A stretch of 6,118 nt of DNA from positions 1 to 6,118 of the forward strand of contig JAJZKY010000306.1 in NCBI GenBank assembly GCA_021803885.1, read 5' to 3'. Each line of letters opens with the position of its first letter. Position 1 is the stretch's first letter. The DNA is from Planctomycetota bacterium (GTDB lineage: Bacteria; Planctomycetota; Phycisphaerae; WQYP01; JAJZKY01). The position numbers and the translations under genes were made by a program. Below the pieces are notes generated by a model that was not told the DNA's origin, did no database searches, and saw only the letters and a list, made by a program, of their open reading frames with translations. Positions 1-4,938 of this stretch are shown here, piece after piece.

Positions 1-1
1 A

Positions 2-379
2 CGCCTGACCTTGCTTCCCGAAACCGAGTATCTCAAACTGCTGGTGCGGGCGGGATCACCGACGCCGGAACTGCACATGCCGCCCATGCCCGCCAAGCTG
101 CCAAGCGGCAACTATCCGGCACGGGAATACTTGCGGGCGTCCATCGCACGGGAGATTATCCGCACGCGTCGCCGGTTGGGACTCTCACAAGCCGAATTGG
201 CCCGGCGGGCCGGACTGGCGATAGCGCACTTGAACCGCCTGGAACGGGCCAAGGGCAATCCCACCGCCGCCACGGTGGCGAAGATTGACGCCGCGTTGAA
301 GGCCGCCGAGAAAGAGGCATTGTCTGGAAAGAAAAGAGGGGCATCAACGTGCGGTGATTTACGGCGGGTCAGGCGGTGA
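2..379 (+). CDS. XRE-family antitoxin-like DNA-binding protein, 5' end outside the window
   Basis: Partial gene. The reading frame is already open at base 2 and no convincing start with a ribosome site lies inside the window; the first possible one is a TTG at 11. The visible N-terminus (LTLLPETEYLKLL) resembles the short segment before the HTH in many antitoxins paired with RelE/HigB toxins, where a V/LLPxxEYxxLL pattern is common. Counting from the TTG, residues about 47-97 form a Cro/C1-type helix-turn-helix (RTRRRLGLSQAELARRAG, then LNRLERAKGNPTAATVAKI). The basic C-terminal tail (GKKRGASTCGDLRRVRR) looks unrelated to the family and may result from sequence rearrangement, since the integrase-like fragment begins right after it. 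A toxin partner, if present, must lie to the left. The family call is firm, the antitoxin role is inferred. Confidence 0.75.
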   Translation, partial: RLTLLPETEYLKLLVRAGSPTPELHMPPMPAKLPSGNYPAREYLRASIAREIIRTRRRLGLSQAELARRAGLAIAHLNRLERAKGNPTAATVAKIDAALKAAEKEALSGKKRGASTCGDLRRVRR

Positions 380-395
380 AAGCAAGGAAAATAAG

Positions 396-524
396 AGTGT
401 TTTTTGTCCGCTCTACAAGGACAAGAAAACCGGAGAGCCGCGCCGTAGTGGCAAATGCTGTTTGAGCTTCAATGACCACAAAGGCATTCGCCGGGCGGTT
501 GTCGCGCCCTACTTGGATTCATAA
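396..524 (+). pseudogene. Remnant of a tyrosine integrase N-terminus
   Basis: Frame 3 encodes SVFCPLYKDKKTGEPRRSGK followed by CCLSFNDHKGIRRAVVA and a stop at 522-524. The pattern YKDKKTG-R-SGK-(W/Y)-x-F-DH-G-RR is what I recognise from the arm-binding N-terminal region of many phage-type tyrosine recombinases, where a W-Y pair usually stands in place of the C-C seen here. Only about 40 residues remain of a protein normally 350-450 residues long; no core or catalytic domain (R-H-R-Y) follows. Similarity stops at about base 506, where an inverted gene fragment begins. The frame is open further left, with a GTG at 354, so a short peptide could be made, but a degraded end of an integrase gene is more likely. 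This is motif recognition only, not a database match. Confidence 0.45.
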
Positions 525-700
525 ACGATCCTCCCCTGCCGGGCGGTCTCCCTGTAAATCAGCCCCGGCACATCTTTGAGCCTCTCCCACCTCGATTGCG
601 GGACAACCAGGATATCCATGGGCATGACCGGCTGCATCCAGACGTTGAAATCCAAACCGAAGAATTTTCTCAAATCGATCACACGGAATCTCTGTGACAC
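509..700 (-). pseudogene. Remnant of an MNT-type nucleotidyltransferase, C-terminal part
   Basis: The minus strand encodes 63 residues from a GTG at 700 to a TAG at 509. The last ~38 residues (PMDILVVPQSRWERLKDVPG, then LIYRETARQGRIVYESK) match the usual C-terminal half of small minimal nucleotidyltransferases: a beta strand carrying D-(I/L)-L-V-V, a polar helix, then a (V/I)-x-(R/Y)-E-(A/T)-x-(R/Q)-(E/Q)-G-(K/R)-(I/V)-(L/V)-Y-E ending. Full proteins are about 100-120 residues and begin with a GSxxxGxxxxxSDxDL motif, which is missing here. The first ~25 residues show no family pattern and the frame is closed by a stop at 725-727. No HEPN-domain partner gene is present. I call it a broken gene; an intact but divergent short protein cannot be excluded. 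Confidence 0.4.
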
Positions 701-782
701 TGCATCGGACCGTTGGGTAATATTTCACTTCGGCTTGTGCGATTCATGGTTGTTCTCCGTGATCCCCTGCTCTAAATTCACC

Positions 783-822
783 TGCTCTATTTTGGCCTTT
801 AGCCAAAATCGGGGCGACAGGA
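783..822. repeat. Partial copy of the tRNA-Pro 3' end with flanking palindrome (att-like site)
   Basis: This 40-base stretch matches 2273-2312 at 37 of 40 positions in the same orientation. Bases 809-822 equal the last 14 nucleotides of the tRNA-Pro gene (end of the T arm, acceptor strand and discriminator base), while 790-808 form a palindrome. After base 822 the match to the tRNA ends, so this is not a tRNA gene. A truncated tRNA 3' end in direct orientation, distal to the intact tRNA on its 3' side, is the classic footprint of integration by a tRNA-targeting tyrosine recombinase. The attachment-site reading is an inference. Confidence 0.6.
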
Positions 823-966
823 CACCAATAGAACTTTTTGCGGATGGGTGTTGGGAGATTGCCGGATTGCGGATCTATACGACCGTGAAGTCTGGTCGGC
901 GGGGGCTGTTTGTTAGGCCTCAGGGCATCAACCGCCGTGACGTTGGCAGTGCGGCTGTGTCGTGCT

Positions 967-1002
967 TTATAACCCTTGACGCATATCACCCATAGGTTAT
1001 AA
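967..1002. promoter_or_regulatory. Inverted-repeat operator of the toxin-antitoxin operon
   Basis: TTATAACC at 967-974 and GGTTATAA at 995-1002 form a perfect 8-bp inverted repeat with a 20-base spacer. The left arm lies just upstream of the -35 box and the right arm overlaps the -10 box. This is the expected place for binding by the HTH antitoxin encoded by the second gene of the operon; family members normally autorepress as antitoxin or toxin-antitoxin complex. Binding itself is inferred. Confidence 0.55.
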
Positions 1003-1003
1003 T
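976..1003 (+). promoter_or_regulatory. Sigma-70-type promoter of the toxin-antitoxin operon
   Basis: TTGACG (976-981) and a perfect TATAAT (998-1003) are separated by 16 bases. The ATG of the toxin gene starts at 1010, only six bases after the -10 box, so transcription would begin at or next to the A of the ATG. No Shine-Dalgarno sequence fits between promoter and start codon, which points to a leaderless mRNA. Confidence 0.7.
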
Positions 1004-1009
1004 ATCACA

Positions 1010-1369
1010 ATGTGGCAGGTTGAGTTCACGGATGATTTTGGGCGATGGTGGTGCGATCTTTCATCCGCTCAGCAGACCGCCATCGATGCGAATGTGCGGC
1101 TGCTGGAACAACTGGGGCCGCACCTTTCCCGTCCGTACGCGGATACGGTGAAGGGTTCACGGCACTCGAATATGAAGGAGTTGCGAATCCAATGTCAGGG
1201 GCGGCCCTTGAGAGTATTCTTTGCTTTCGACCCCCGCCGTTGTGCGATCCTGCTCATAGGCGGCGACAAAACCGGGGATAGCCGGTTCTACGAGCGTATG
1301 ATTCCAGTGGCCGAACGGTTGTACGACGAATACCTTGATCAATTGAGGAAAGAAGGTTTGATCTCATGA
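1010..1369 (+). CDS. higB: RelE/HigB-type mRNA-interferase toxin (Gp49-like family)
   Basis: 119-residue toxin of the RelE/ParE superfamily, HigB/Gp49-like branch; such toxins typically cleave ribosome-bound mRNA when their antitoxin is lost. Seen in the sequence: N-terminal strand plus helix (WQVEFTDDFGRWWCDLSSAQ), a loop with LGPHLSRPYADTVKGSRHSNMKELR at residues 35-59, and the core strands RVFFAFDPRRCAILLIGGDKTG at 68-89, followed by a helix (FYERMIPVAERLYDEYL). The LGPxLxRPxxDxVxGSxxxNMKELR and RxxFAFDPxRxAxLLxGGDK patterns are typical of this family, and the length is normal. It comes first in the operon, overlaps the antitoxin gene by four bases (ATGA), and starts a few bases after a strong promoter. 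Toxin-first order fits HigBA systems. The specific target is unknown; the symbol is assigned by family and gene order. Confidence 0.88.
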   Translation: MWQVEFTDDFGRWWCDLSSAQQTAIDANVRLLEQLGPHLSRPYADTVKGSRHSNMKELRIQCQGRPLRVFFAFDPRRCAILLIGGDKTGDSRFYERMIPVAERLYDEYLDQLRKEGLIS

Positions 1370-1680
1370 AGCACCAATCTTTTCGGAAACTTCGGGCGAG
1401 GATGACCCCTCGCCAGCGTGTCCGGGCAGAGGCACGGGCCAAAGAAATGATGGCGGAAATGCTGCTGGCTGAAATTCGCCGGTCGGTCGGGCTTACCCAG
1501 CAGGATCTGGCCAGATCCCTCGGCGTGACCCAGCCAAGTCTGTCCAAGCTGGAGAAGCAGGACGACATGCATATCAGCACGCTCCGGCGGCTGGTCGAAG
1601 CGCTGGGTGGGCGGCTGGAAGTGGTCGCACACCTGCCCAAGGGCGATATTCGCATCAGTCAATTTGCACAGACTATATAG
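1366..1680 (+). CDS. higA: HigA-like XRE-family antitoxin
   Basis: 104-residue partner of the preceding toxin. Residues 1-30 are an arginine-rich helix (SFRKLRARMTPRQRVRAEAR) common in antitoxins of this branch, residues about 34-80 hold a Cro/C1-type HTH (LTQQDLARSLGVTQPSLSKLEKQDDMHISTLRRLVEALGG), and the end GRLEVVAHLPKGDIRISQF is a typical C-terminal strand region. It should neutralise the toxin by direct binding and repress the promoter at the inverted repeat 967-1002. The start at 1366 overlaps the toxin stop (ATGA) and has AGAAGG nine bases upstream at 1351-1356, so translation is probably coupled but independently supported, as expected for antitoxin in excess. The gene ends 14 bases before a tRNA-like gene on the same strand. 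Confidence 0.88.
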   Translation: MKHQSFRKLRARMTPRQRVRAEARAKEMMAEMLLAEIRRSVGLTQQDLARSLGVTQPSLSKLEKQDDMHISTLRRLVEALGGRLEVVAHLPKGDIRISQFAQTI

Positions 1681-1694
1681 CACAAGGGGCAATT

Positions 1695-1807
1695 GCCTGT
1701 ATGGCGGAACTGGCAGACGCGGCAGCTTCTTTATGTGCACCTATGAAAGTGCATGCAAGCAAGCTACTACCCTCGTGGGTGTGTGGGTCCGAATCCCACT
1801 ATGGGCA
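1695..1807 (+). tRNA. tRNA-Leu-like gene with an extended anticodon arm
   Basis: Acceptor arms GCCTGTA (1695-1701) and TATGGGC (1800-1806) pair over 7 bp with two G-U pairs, and A1807 is the discriminator. The D arm (GCG 1704-1706, CGC 1718-1720, with GG in the loop), long variable arm (ACCC-TCGT-GGGT, 1769-1780) and T stem (GTGGG 1783-1787, CCCAC 1795-1799) are those of a class II tRNA of leucine type. Two things are wrong for a normal tRNA. The region between the anticodon-stem halves GCAGC (1722-1726) and GCTAC (1763-1767) is 36 nt instead of 7, and these halves carry one C-A mismatch. The T loop reads TCCGAAT, with C in place of the almost invariant T55. The extra sequence folds as a continuation of the arm: GCTT..GTGCAC pairs with GTGCAT..AAGC over 16 positions with two mismatches, around an 8-nt loop (CTATGAAA). 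No CCA is encoded. It may be a decayed tRNA, an intron-bearing tRNA or a specialised tRNA-like RNA; no anticodon can be assigned safely. Confidence 0.6.
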
Positions 1808-1842
1808 GTTGTATTTCTTGAAGGTGAAGCGATACGGATTTA

Positions 1843-2142
1843 CTATATTGTCCGGAATCTGCCATTCTCCAAGGTTATTAATTTACGGCGGGAGGCAATT
1901 TCCATCAGCGCTACACACTCCTGTACTGAGCCTCTGGCGATCATGAAAAAGTTTTTGCGGTCAGGAATTGTAAATCGCCCATTGCCTTCGGCGATATTGG
2001 CGGCAATTGACAAGGCCGCACGATTTACCTGATCTACCAGAAAGTAGTAGCCACGAGGAAAGGCCTCGGCTGTCGCCGCGACTTGGTCCGCAAAATCCAC
2101 GGCCTTTTGGTAGACCTGCAGATTCTCAAACATGAACGGCAT
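1843..2142 (-). CDS. Four-helix-bundle protein (23S rRNA intervening-sequence protein family)
   Basis: 99 residues with the family signature in order: FENLQVYQKAVDFADQV (helix 1), FPRGYYFLVDQVNRAALSIAANIAEGNGR (helix 2 and the conserved DQxxRAALSIxxNIAEGxGR motif, about residues 29-56), then DRKNFFMIARGSVQECVALMEIASRRKLI (helix 3 and its turn, 61-89). Members form small helical bundles, often pentameric, first known as ORFs inside 23S rRNA insertions and related in fold to the Avd protein of diversity-generating retroelements; their function is unknown. GGAAGG lies a few bases upstream of the ATG at 2142, supporting this start. Proteins of the family are usually 115-130 residues; here the fourth helix is missing and the end (LENGRFRTI) looks unrelated, so the gene is probably truncated at its 3' side, 35 bases from the tRNA-like gene. 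Upstream lies an array of 8-bp repeats. Confidence 0.85.
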   Translation of the reverse strand: MPFMFENLQVYQKAVDFADQVAATAEAFPRGYYFLVDQVNRAALSIAANIAEGNGRFTIPDRKNFFMIARGSVQECVALMEIASRRKLITLENGRFRTI

Positions 2143-2157
2143 AGTTGCCCTTCCGAA

Positions 2158-2199
2158 AGAACAGTAGATCAGTGGAACAGTAGACCGCAGTGGAGTAGG
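2158..2199 (-). repeat. Degenerate 8-bp tandem repeat, inverted block
   Basis: Read on the minus strand this block contains ACTGTTCC, ACTGATCT and ACTGTTCT in register (2158-2181), preceded by a less regular ACTGCGGTCT and CCTACTCC. It is the same unit, on the opposite strand, as the block at 2247-2278. It lies immediately upstream of the four-helix-bundle gene, in what must be its leader or promoter region. Confidence 0.6.
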
Positions 2200-2246
2200 A
2201 CATAATGTACATTTGCAGGTGATCGTCGATTGTAAAGCCCTTCTCT

Positions 2247-2278
2247 ACTGCTCGACTGTTCAACTGCTCCACTGCTCT
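2247..2278 (+). repeat. Degenerate 8-bp tandem repeat, four units
   Basis: Four contiguous 8-mers: ACTGCTCG, ACTGTTCA, ACTGCTCC and ACTGCTCT (consensus ACTGYTCN). The last unit runs directly into the palindrome beside the tRNA-Pro 3' end. CCTGCTCTA occurs twice next to the att-like copy as well (766-774 and 781-789), so the unit accompanies both copies. With the inverted block at 2158-2199 it could form an imperfect long hairpin around a roughly 47-base loop. Confidence 0.65.
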
Positions 2279-2279
2279 A

Positions 2280-2298
2280 TTTTTGCCTTTGGCAAAAA
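2280..2298. repeat. Perfect short palindrome downstream of tRNA-Pro
   Basis: TTTTTGCC (2280-2287) and GGCAAAAA (2291-2298) form an 8-bp stem around a TTT loop, starting one base after the tRNA-Pro 3' end on the minus strand. The counterpart at 790-808 is TTTTGGC..GCCAAAA: a G-C pair there replaces a T-A pair here, so pairing is kept while sequence changes. It has no T-run after the stem in either direction, so it is not a standard intrinsic terminator; a processing, recombination or weak termination role is possible. Confidence 0.55.
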
Positions 2299-2374
2299 TC
2301 GGGGCGACAGGATTTGAACCTGCGACCTCTTGACCCCCAGTCAAGCGCGCTGAACCAGACTGCGCCACGCCCCG
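2299..2374 (-). tRNA. tRNA-Pro(GGG)
   Basis: On the minus strand a full 76-nt cloverleaf is visible: acceptor CGGGGCG/CGCCCCG with discriminator A, D stem GCGC/GCGC with GG in the loop, anticodon arm CTTGA-CTGGGGG-TCAAG giving anticodon GGG, variable AGGTC, T arm GCAGG-TTCAAAT-CCTGT. C1-G72 and A73 agree with bacterial proline tRNAs. CCA is not encoded. The gene lies 84 bases downstream of the aldehyde dehydrogenase gene on the same strand. Its 3' end is duplicated at 809-822, making it the likely integration target of an old element. Confidence 0.96.
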
Positions 2375-2458
2375 TTGGAAAAACCATCGTATCCAAAAAG
2401 TACCCGGCAATCCACCGTCCACCTGGTTTGATCCGATTCGCCCTGCTCCGATGGATTT

Positions 2459-3937
2459 TTACAACGGACGGGCGATGGTTTGCTGGCGTAAATAATCATG
2501 CAGGGCTTGCGGGCTGTTGACGCCGCCGCCCAGGCCGCTGAGGTTGACACCGCCGTAGGGCAGGCCATAGGCGAACACGTTATGCGCGTTGATCCACGAA
2601 TTGCCGGCCACCAGCGCTTCGGCCACGCGCCGCGCCCGTTCCCAATCCGCGGACCATACGGAATTCGCCAACCCGTAGCGCGAACGGTTCACCAGGTTAA
2701 TGGCCTGCTCTTGCGTTTTGAATTTCAGCAGGTAGGCGACGGGTCCGAAGATTTCTTCCTGTGCGCAGATATTGTCGGGATCGCCGGCGAGCAAGGCGGG
2801 CTTGACGAAATAGCCGCCGTCCGCCGCGGCGGTTCCGCCTTCCAGCACGGCCACGGCGCCTTGCGCCCGGCCTTTTTCGAGGTAGCCCAGCACGCGCCGC
2901 CGCTGTTTCTCCGACACCACCGGCCCCATTTCCGTGACCGGATCCAAACCGTGGCCGAGGCGGACTTTCTCCAGCCGGGCGCGAACGGCATCGACGAACT
3001 GGTCATAAATCCGCTCGTGCACCAGCCAGCGCGTGGCGGTGCAGCAAACCTGGCCGGTGTTGAGCGTGATGGCGCCGGCCAATTGCCCGGCGGTTTGTGC
3101 AATATCCACATCATCGAACAGCACCGCGGCGCCTTTGCCGCCCAGCTCCAGCTTGCAGGGAATCAGGTTGCGTCCCGCCGCCTCGGCGACCCGCCGTCCC
3201 ACCTCCGGCGAACCGGTGAAGGCGATGCGGGCCAGGCCGGCGTGTTGGCCCAGCGCCGCCCCGGCGGCACGGCCCAGGCCGGGAACCACGTTAATCACCC
3301 CGTCCGGAATGCCGGCTTTCTGGGCGAGCCGGCAAAAATAAAGCGAGGACAGGGGCGTATTCTCCGCCGGTTTGAGAACAACGGTATTGCCGGCAGCCAG
3401 CGCCGGCGCCAGGTTCCAGCCCAGGAGCATAAAAGGAAAATTCCAAGGGAGAATAAAGCCACAGGCGCCGTACGGCACGCGCAGGGTGTACGCTTCCATG
3501 GCCTTGAGACCGATCGGTTCCCGTGGTCGCAGGTGAACCGCCAGATCGGCGAAGTAGCGCAGTGCCCGGCCGGCATCGGGCACGTCGAACCCCGCCGCCT
3601 GCGCCAGCGGCTTGCCCACGTCCAGCGATTCAATTTGCGCCAGGGCATCGGCATGTTTGTCCACCAGGTCCGCCAGGCGGTGCAGCAACACCGCGCGGTC
3701 GTTCGACGGCATGGCGGCCCAGCCCGACTGATGAAAAGCTTTTTGTGCGGCGGCTACCGCCGCGTCAACGTCCGCCGCATCTCCCGCGGCCACTTTCGCC
3801 AGAACTTCGCCCGTGCCGGGATCACGGGTTTCAAAGTTTTGGCCGGCGGCGGCGGGTACAAAGCGGCCGCCGATATACATGGGCAACGGCTGGGCGGCCA
3901 GGAATGATTTCACCTCGGGCAGCAATACGGTTTTCAT
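2459..3937 (-). CDS. NAD(P)-dependent aldehyde dehydrogenase
   Basis: 492-residue, full-length member of the ALDH superfamily, betaine-aldehyde-dehydrogenase-like in style; cytoplasmic oxidation of an aldehyde to a carboxylate. Catalytic features seen: oxyanion Asn166 in ILPWNFPF, KPAENTPLS (189-197) of the cofactor site, FTGSPEVGRRV (240-250) of the Rossmann fold, general base Glu264 in KLELGGKG, nucleophile Cys298 in GQVCCTATR, and EEIFGPV (394-400). The C-terminus (YGGVNLSGLGGGVNSPQALHDYL) is a usual ALDH ending. The ATG at 3937 overlaps the kinase stop in ATGA and has AAGGTGG eight bases upstream. As last gene of an aldolase-kinase-dehydrogenase operon, it most likely oxidises the aldehyde released by the aldolase; a sulfolactaldehyde or a lactaldehyde- or semialdehyde-type substrate is possible, but the sequence does not show which. 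Confidence 0.93.
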   Translation of the reverse strand: MKTVLLPEVKSFLAAQPLPMYIGGRFVPAAAGQNFETRDPGTGEVLAKVAAGDAADVDAAVAAAQKAFHQSGWAAMPSNDRAVLLHRLADLVDKHADALAQIESLDVGKPLAQAAGFDVPDAGRALRYFADLAVHLRPREPIGLKAMEAYTLRVPYGACGFILPWNFPFMLLGWNLAPALAAGNTVVLKPAENTPLSSLYFCRLAQKAGIPDGVINVVPGLGRAAGAALGQHAGLARIAFTGSPEVGRRVAEAAGRNLIPCKLELGGKGAAVLFDDVDIAQTAGQLAGAITLNTGQVCCTATRWLVHERIYDQFVDAVRARLEKVRLGHGLDPVTEMGPVVSEKQRRRVLGYLEKGRAQGAVAVLEGGTAAADGGYFVKPALLAGDPDNICAQEEIFGPVAYLLKFKTQEQAINLVNRSRYGLANSVWSADWERARRVAEALVAGNSWINAHNVFAYGLPYGGVNLSGLGGGVNSPQALHDYLRQQTIARPL

Positions 3938-4938
3938 GATCGGGCCACCTTTCGTCCAATGGGAACCACGTTTACTTGCTCTATTTTATCAATCATTTCG
4001 CGCATCGGATCATCCTCCGTGAGCCGTTGCCGCAGCAGTTCGGCGACTTGCCGGGAGGTGGGCAGAGCGTCCCAACCACCCCCGCGGCCGCACGCTTTGA
4101 GTGCGCCGCAAGCCGCCGCGAACAGCACGGCCTGGGGTACGGAAAACCCGCGGGCGATCGCCAGGGCGTAGGCGCCGTGGTAGGTGTCGCCGCAGCCGGT
4201 GGTATCCACCGCCTCGACGGGGAAGGCCGGCAGGTGCGCCGGAGGGCGGGCCGGCGAGTCGGTCCACCAGCAACCGGCGGCGCCGGCGGTAACGACGGTC
4301 GCGGCGCGGGGTGTGTTCGCCAACCGGGCGCAGGCGGCGCATAAATCCCGCTCCCCCGTGAACCATTGTGCAAATTCCTCGGGCGCCACCAGATGGTCCA
4401 CCTGTTCCAGCAGTTGAGCCGCCTGGGGCGAGCGGCCTTCCATATCGATAACGACGGGGACACCGGCGTGGCGCGCTTTTTTCGCCAAGTCCACAGGCGC
4501 CGGCTCGCAAAGAAAATCGAGCAACAAAACGCGGCTCGCCGCGAGCAAGTCGTCCGGCAGGTCGGCGGCGGAAATCGGCTCAAAAGATCGGTTGTCGTAA
4601 AAAATGGTGCGTTCGCCGGTGCTCCGGTCGATCACAATGTGGCTGTGATAAGGACGCCCGGATGGGTCGGAAATCATATAAGACAGATTCACGCCCCGGG
4701 CGGCGAGAATCCGGCGGATATGAAGCGAGAGTTCATCTTCGCCGAGGCGCGCCACGAACACCGCCCGGCCGCCGAGCGCCGCCACCGCCGCCATTGCCGT
4801 GCAGGCCGGCCCCCCGCCATGACGGGTCGCGGCGCGCACCGGAACCTTCACATTGGCGGGTGGATACTTATCCACGGTTAGCAAATCGTCAACGGCGGCG
4901 ATTCCGACGCCAAGCACGTCACAGGTCTTCTCGATCAT
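3934..4938 (-). CDS. PfkB-family carbohydrate kinase
   Basis: 334-residue sugar kinase of the ribokinase/PfkB family: ATP-dependent phosphorylation of a sugar or keto-sugar hydroxyl. Seen: N-terminal strand DVLGVGIAAVDDLL, the substrate-site GGGPACTAMAAVAALGG (41-57) with LGEDE (65-69), and the signature VDTTGCGDTYHGAYALA (244-260) with catalytic Asp251 and the anion hole TGCGD. The YHGA following GD, and the GGGPAxTA form, resemble sulfofructose kinase YihV (which has GGGPAATA and FHGA) more than ribokinase or phosphofructokinase, but this is a resemblance only. After about residue 305 there is a charged tail of roughly 25 residues beyond the usual fold. The gene starts inside the end of the aldolase gene (20-base overlap) and ends in the ATGA shared with the dehydrogenase. 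A GGGAG ribosome site lies 12 bases before the ATG, at the foot of a hairpin. Confidence 0.92.
   Translation of the reverse strand: MIEKTCDVLGVGIAAVDDLLTVDKYPPANVKVPVRAATRHGGGPACTAMAAVAALGGRAVFVARLGEDELSLHIRRILAARGVNLSYMISDPSGRPYHSHIVIDRSTGERTIFYDNRSFEPISAADLPDDLLAASRVLLLDFLCEPAPVDLAKKARHAGVPVVIDMEGRSPQAAQLLEQVDHLVAPEEFAQWFTGERDLCAACARLANTPRAATVVTAGAAGCWWTDSPARPPAHLPAFPVEAVDTTGCGDTYHGAYALAIARGFSVPQAVLFAAACGALKACGRGGGWDALPTSRQVAELLRQRLTEDDPMREMIDKIEQVNVVPIGRKVARS

Noticed and set aside
823..966. Short coding gene between the att-like site and the promoter
   Set aside because: Both strands have short open stretches only, with no start-plus-ribosome-site combination and no recognisable protein pattern; I see nothing else in this stretch.
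576..995. 139-residue open frame on the plus strand
   Set aside because: It runs antisense through the nucleotidyltransferase-like remnant and straight across the att-like repeat and part of the promoter region; no domain pattern and no ribosome site.
1695..1807. tmRNA or selenocysteine tRNA
   Set aside because: The acceptor stem is 7 bp and the D and variable arms are leucine-like; there is no long mRNA-like domain and no 8-bp acceptor or 6-bp D stem.
1843..2278. Diversity-generating retroelement, because of the Avd-like fold and nearby repeats
   Set aside because: No reverse transcriptase, no template/variable repeat pair with adenine-specific differences, and the repeats are 8-bp units, not a long TR.
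2158..2278. CRISPR array
   Set aside because: Units are 8 bases, contiguous and without spacers.
2126..2422. 98-residue open frame on the minus strand
   Set aside because: It translates the tRNA-Pro gene (the usual AQSGSARL..AGSNPVAP artefact) and the 8-bp repeats.
2379..2460. Possible terminator of the catabolic operon (AAAAACCATCG and CGATGGATTTTT)
   Set aside because: The 6-bp stem has a loop of about 59 bases, too long for an intrinsic terminator; probably chance, and the operon may read into the tRNA.
2498..3907. 469-residue open frame antisense to the aldehyde dehydrogenase
   Set aside because: A GC-rich shadow frame; the opposite strand has every catalytic ALDH motif in order.
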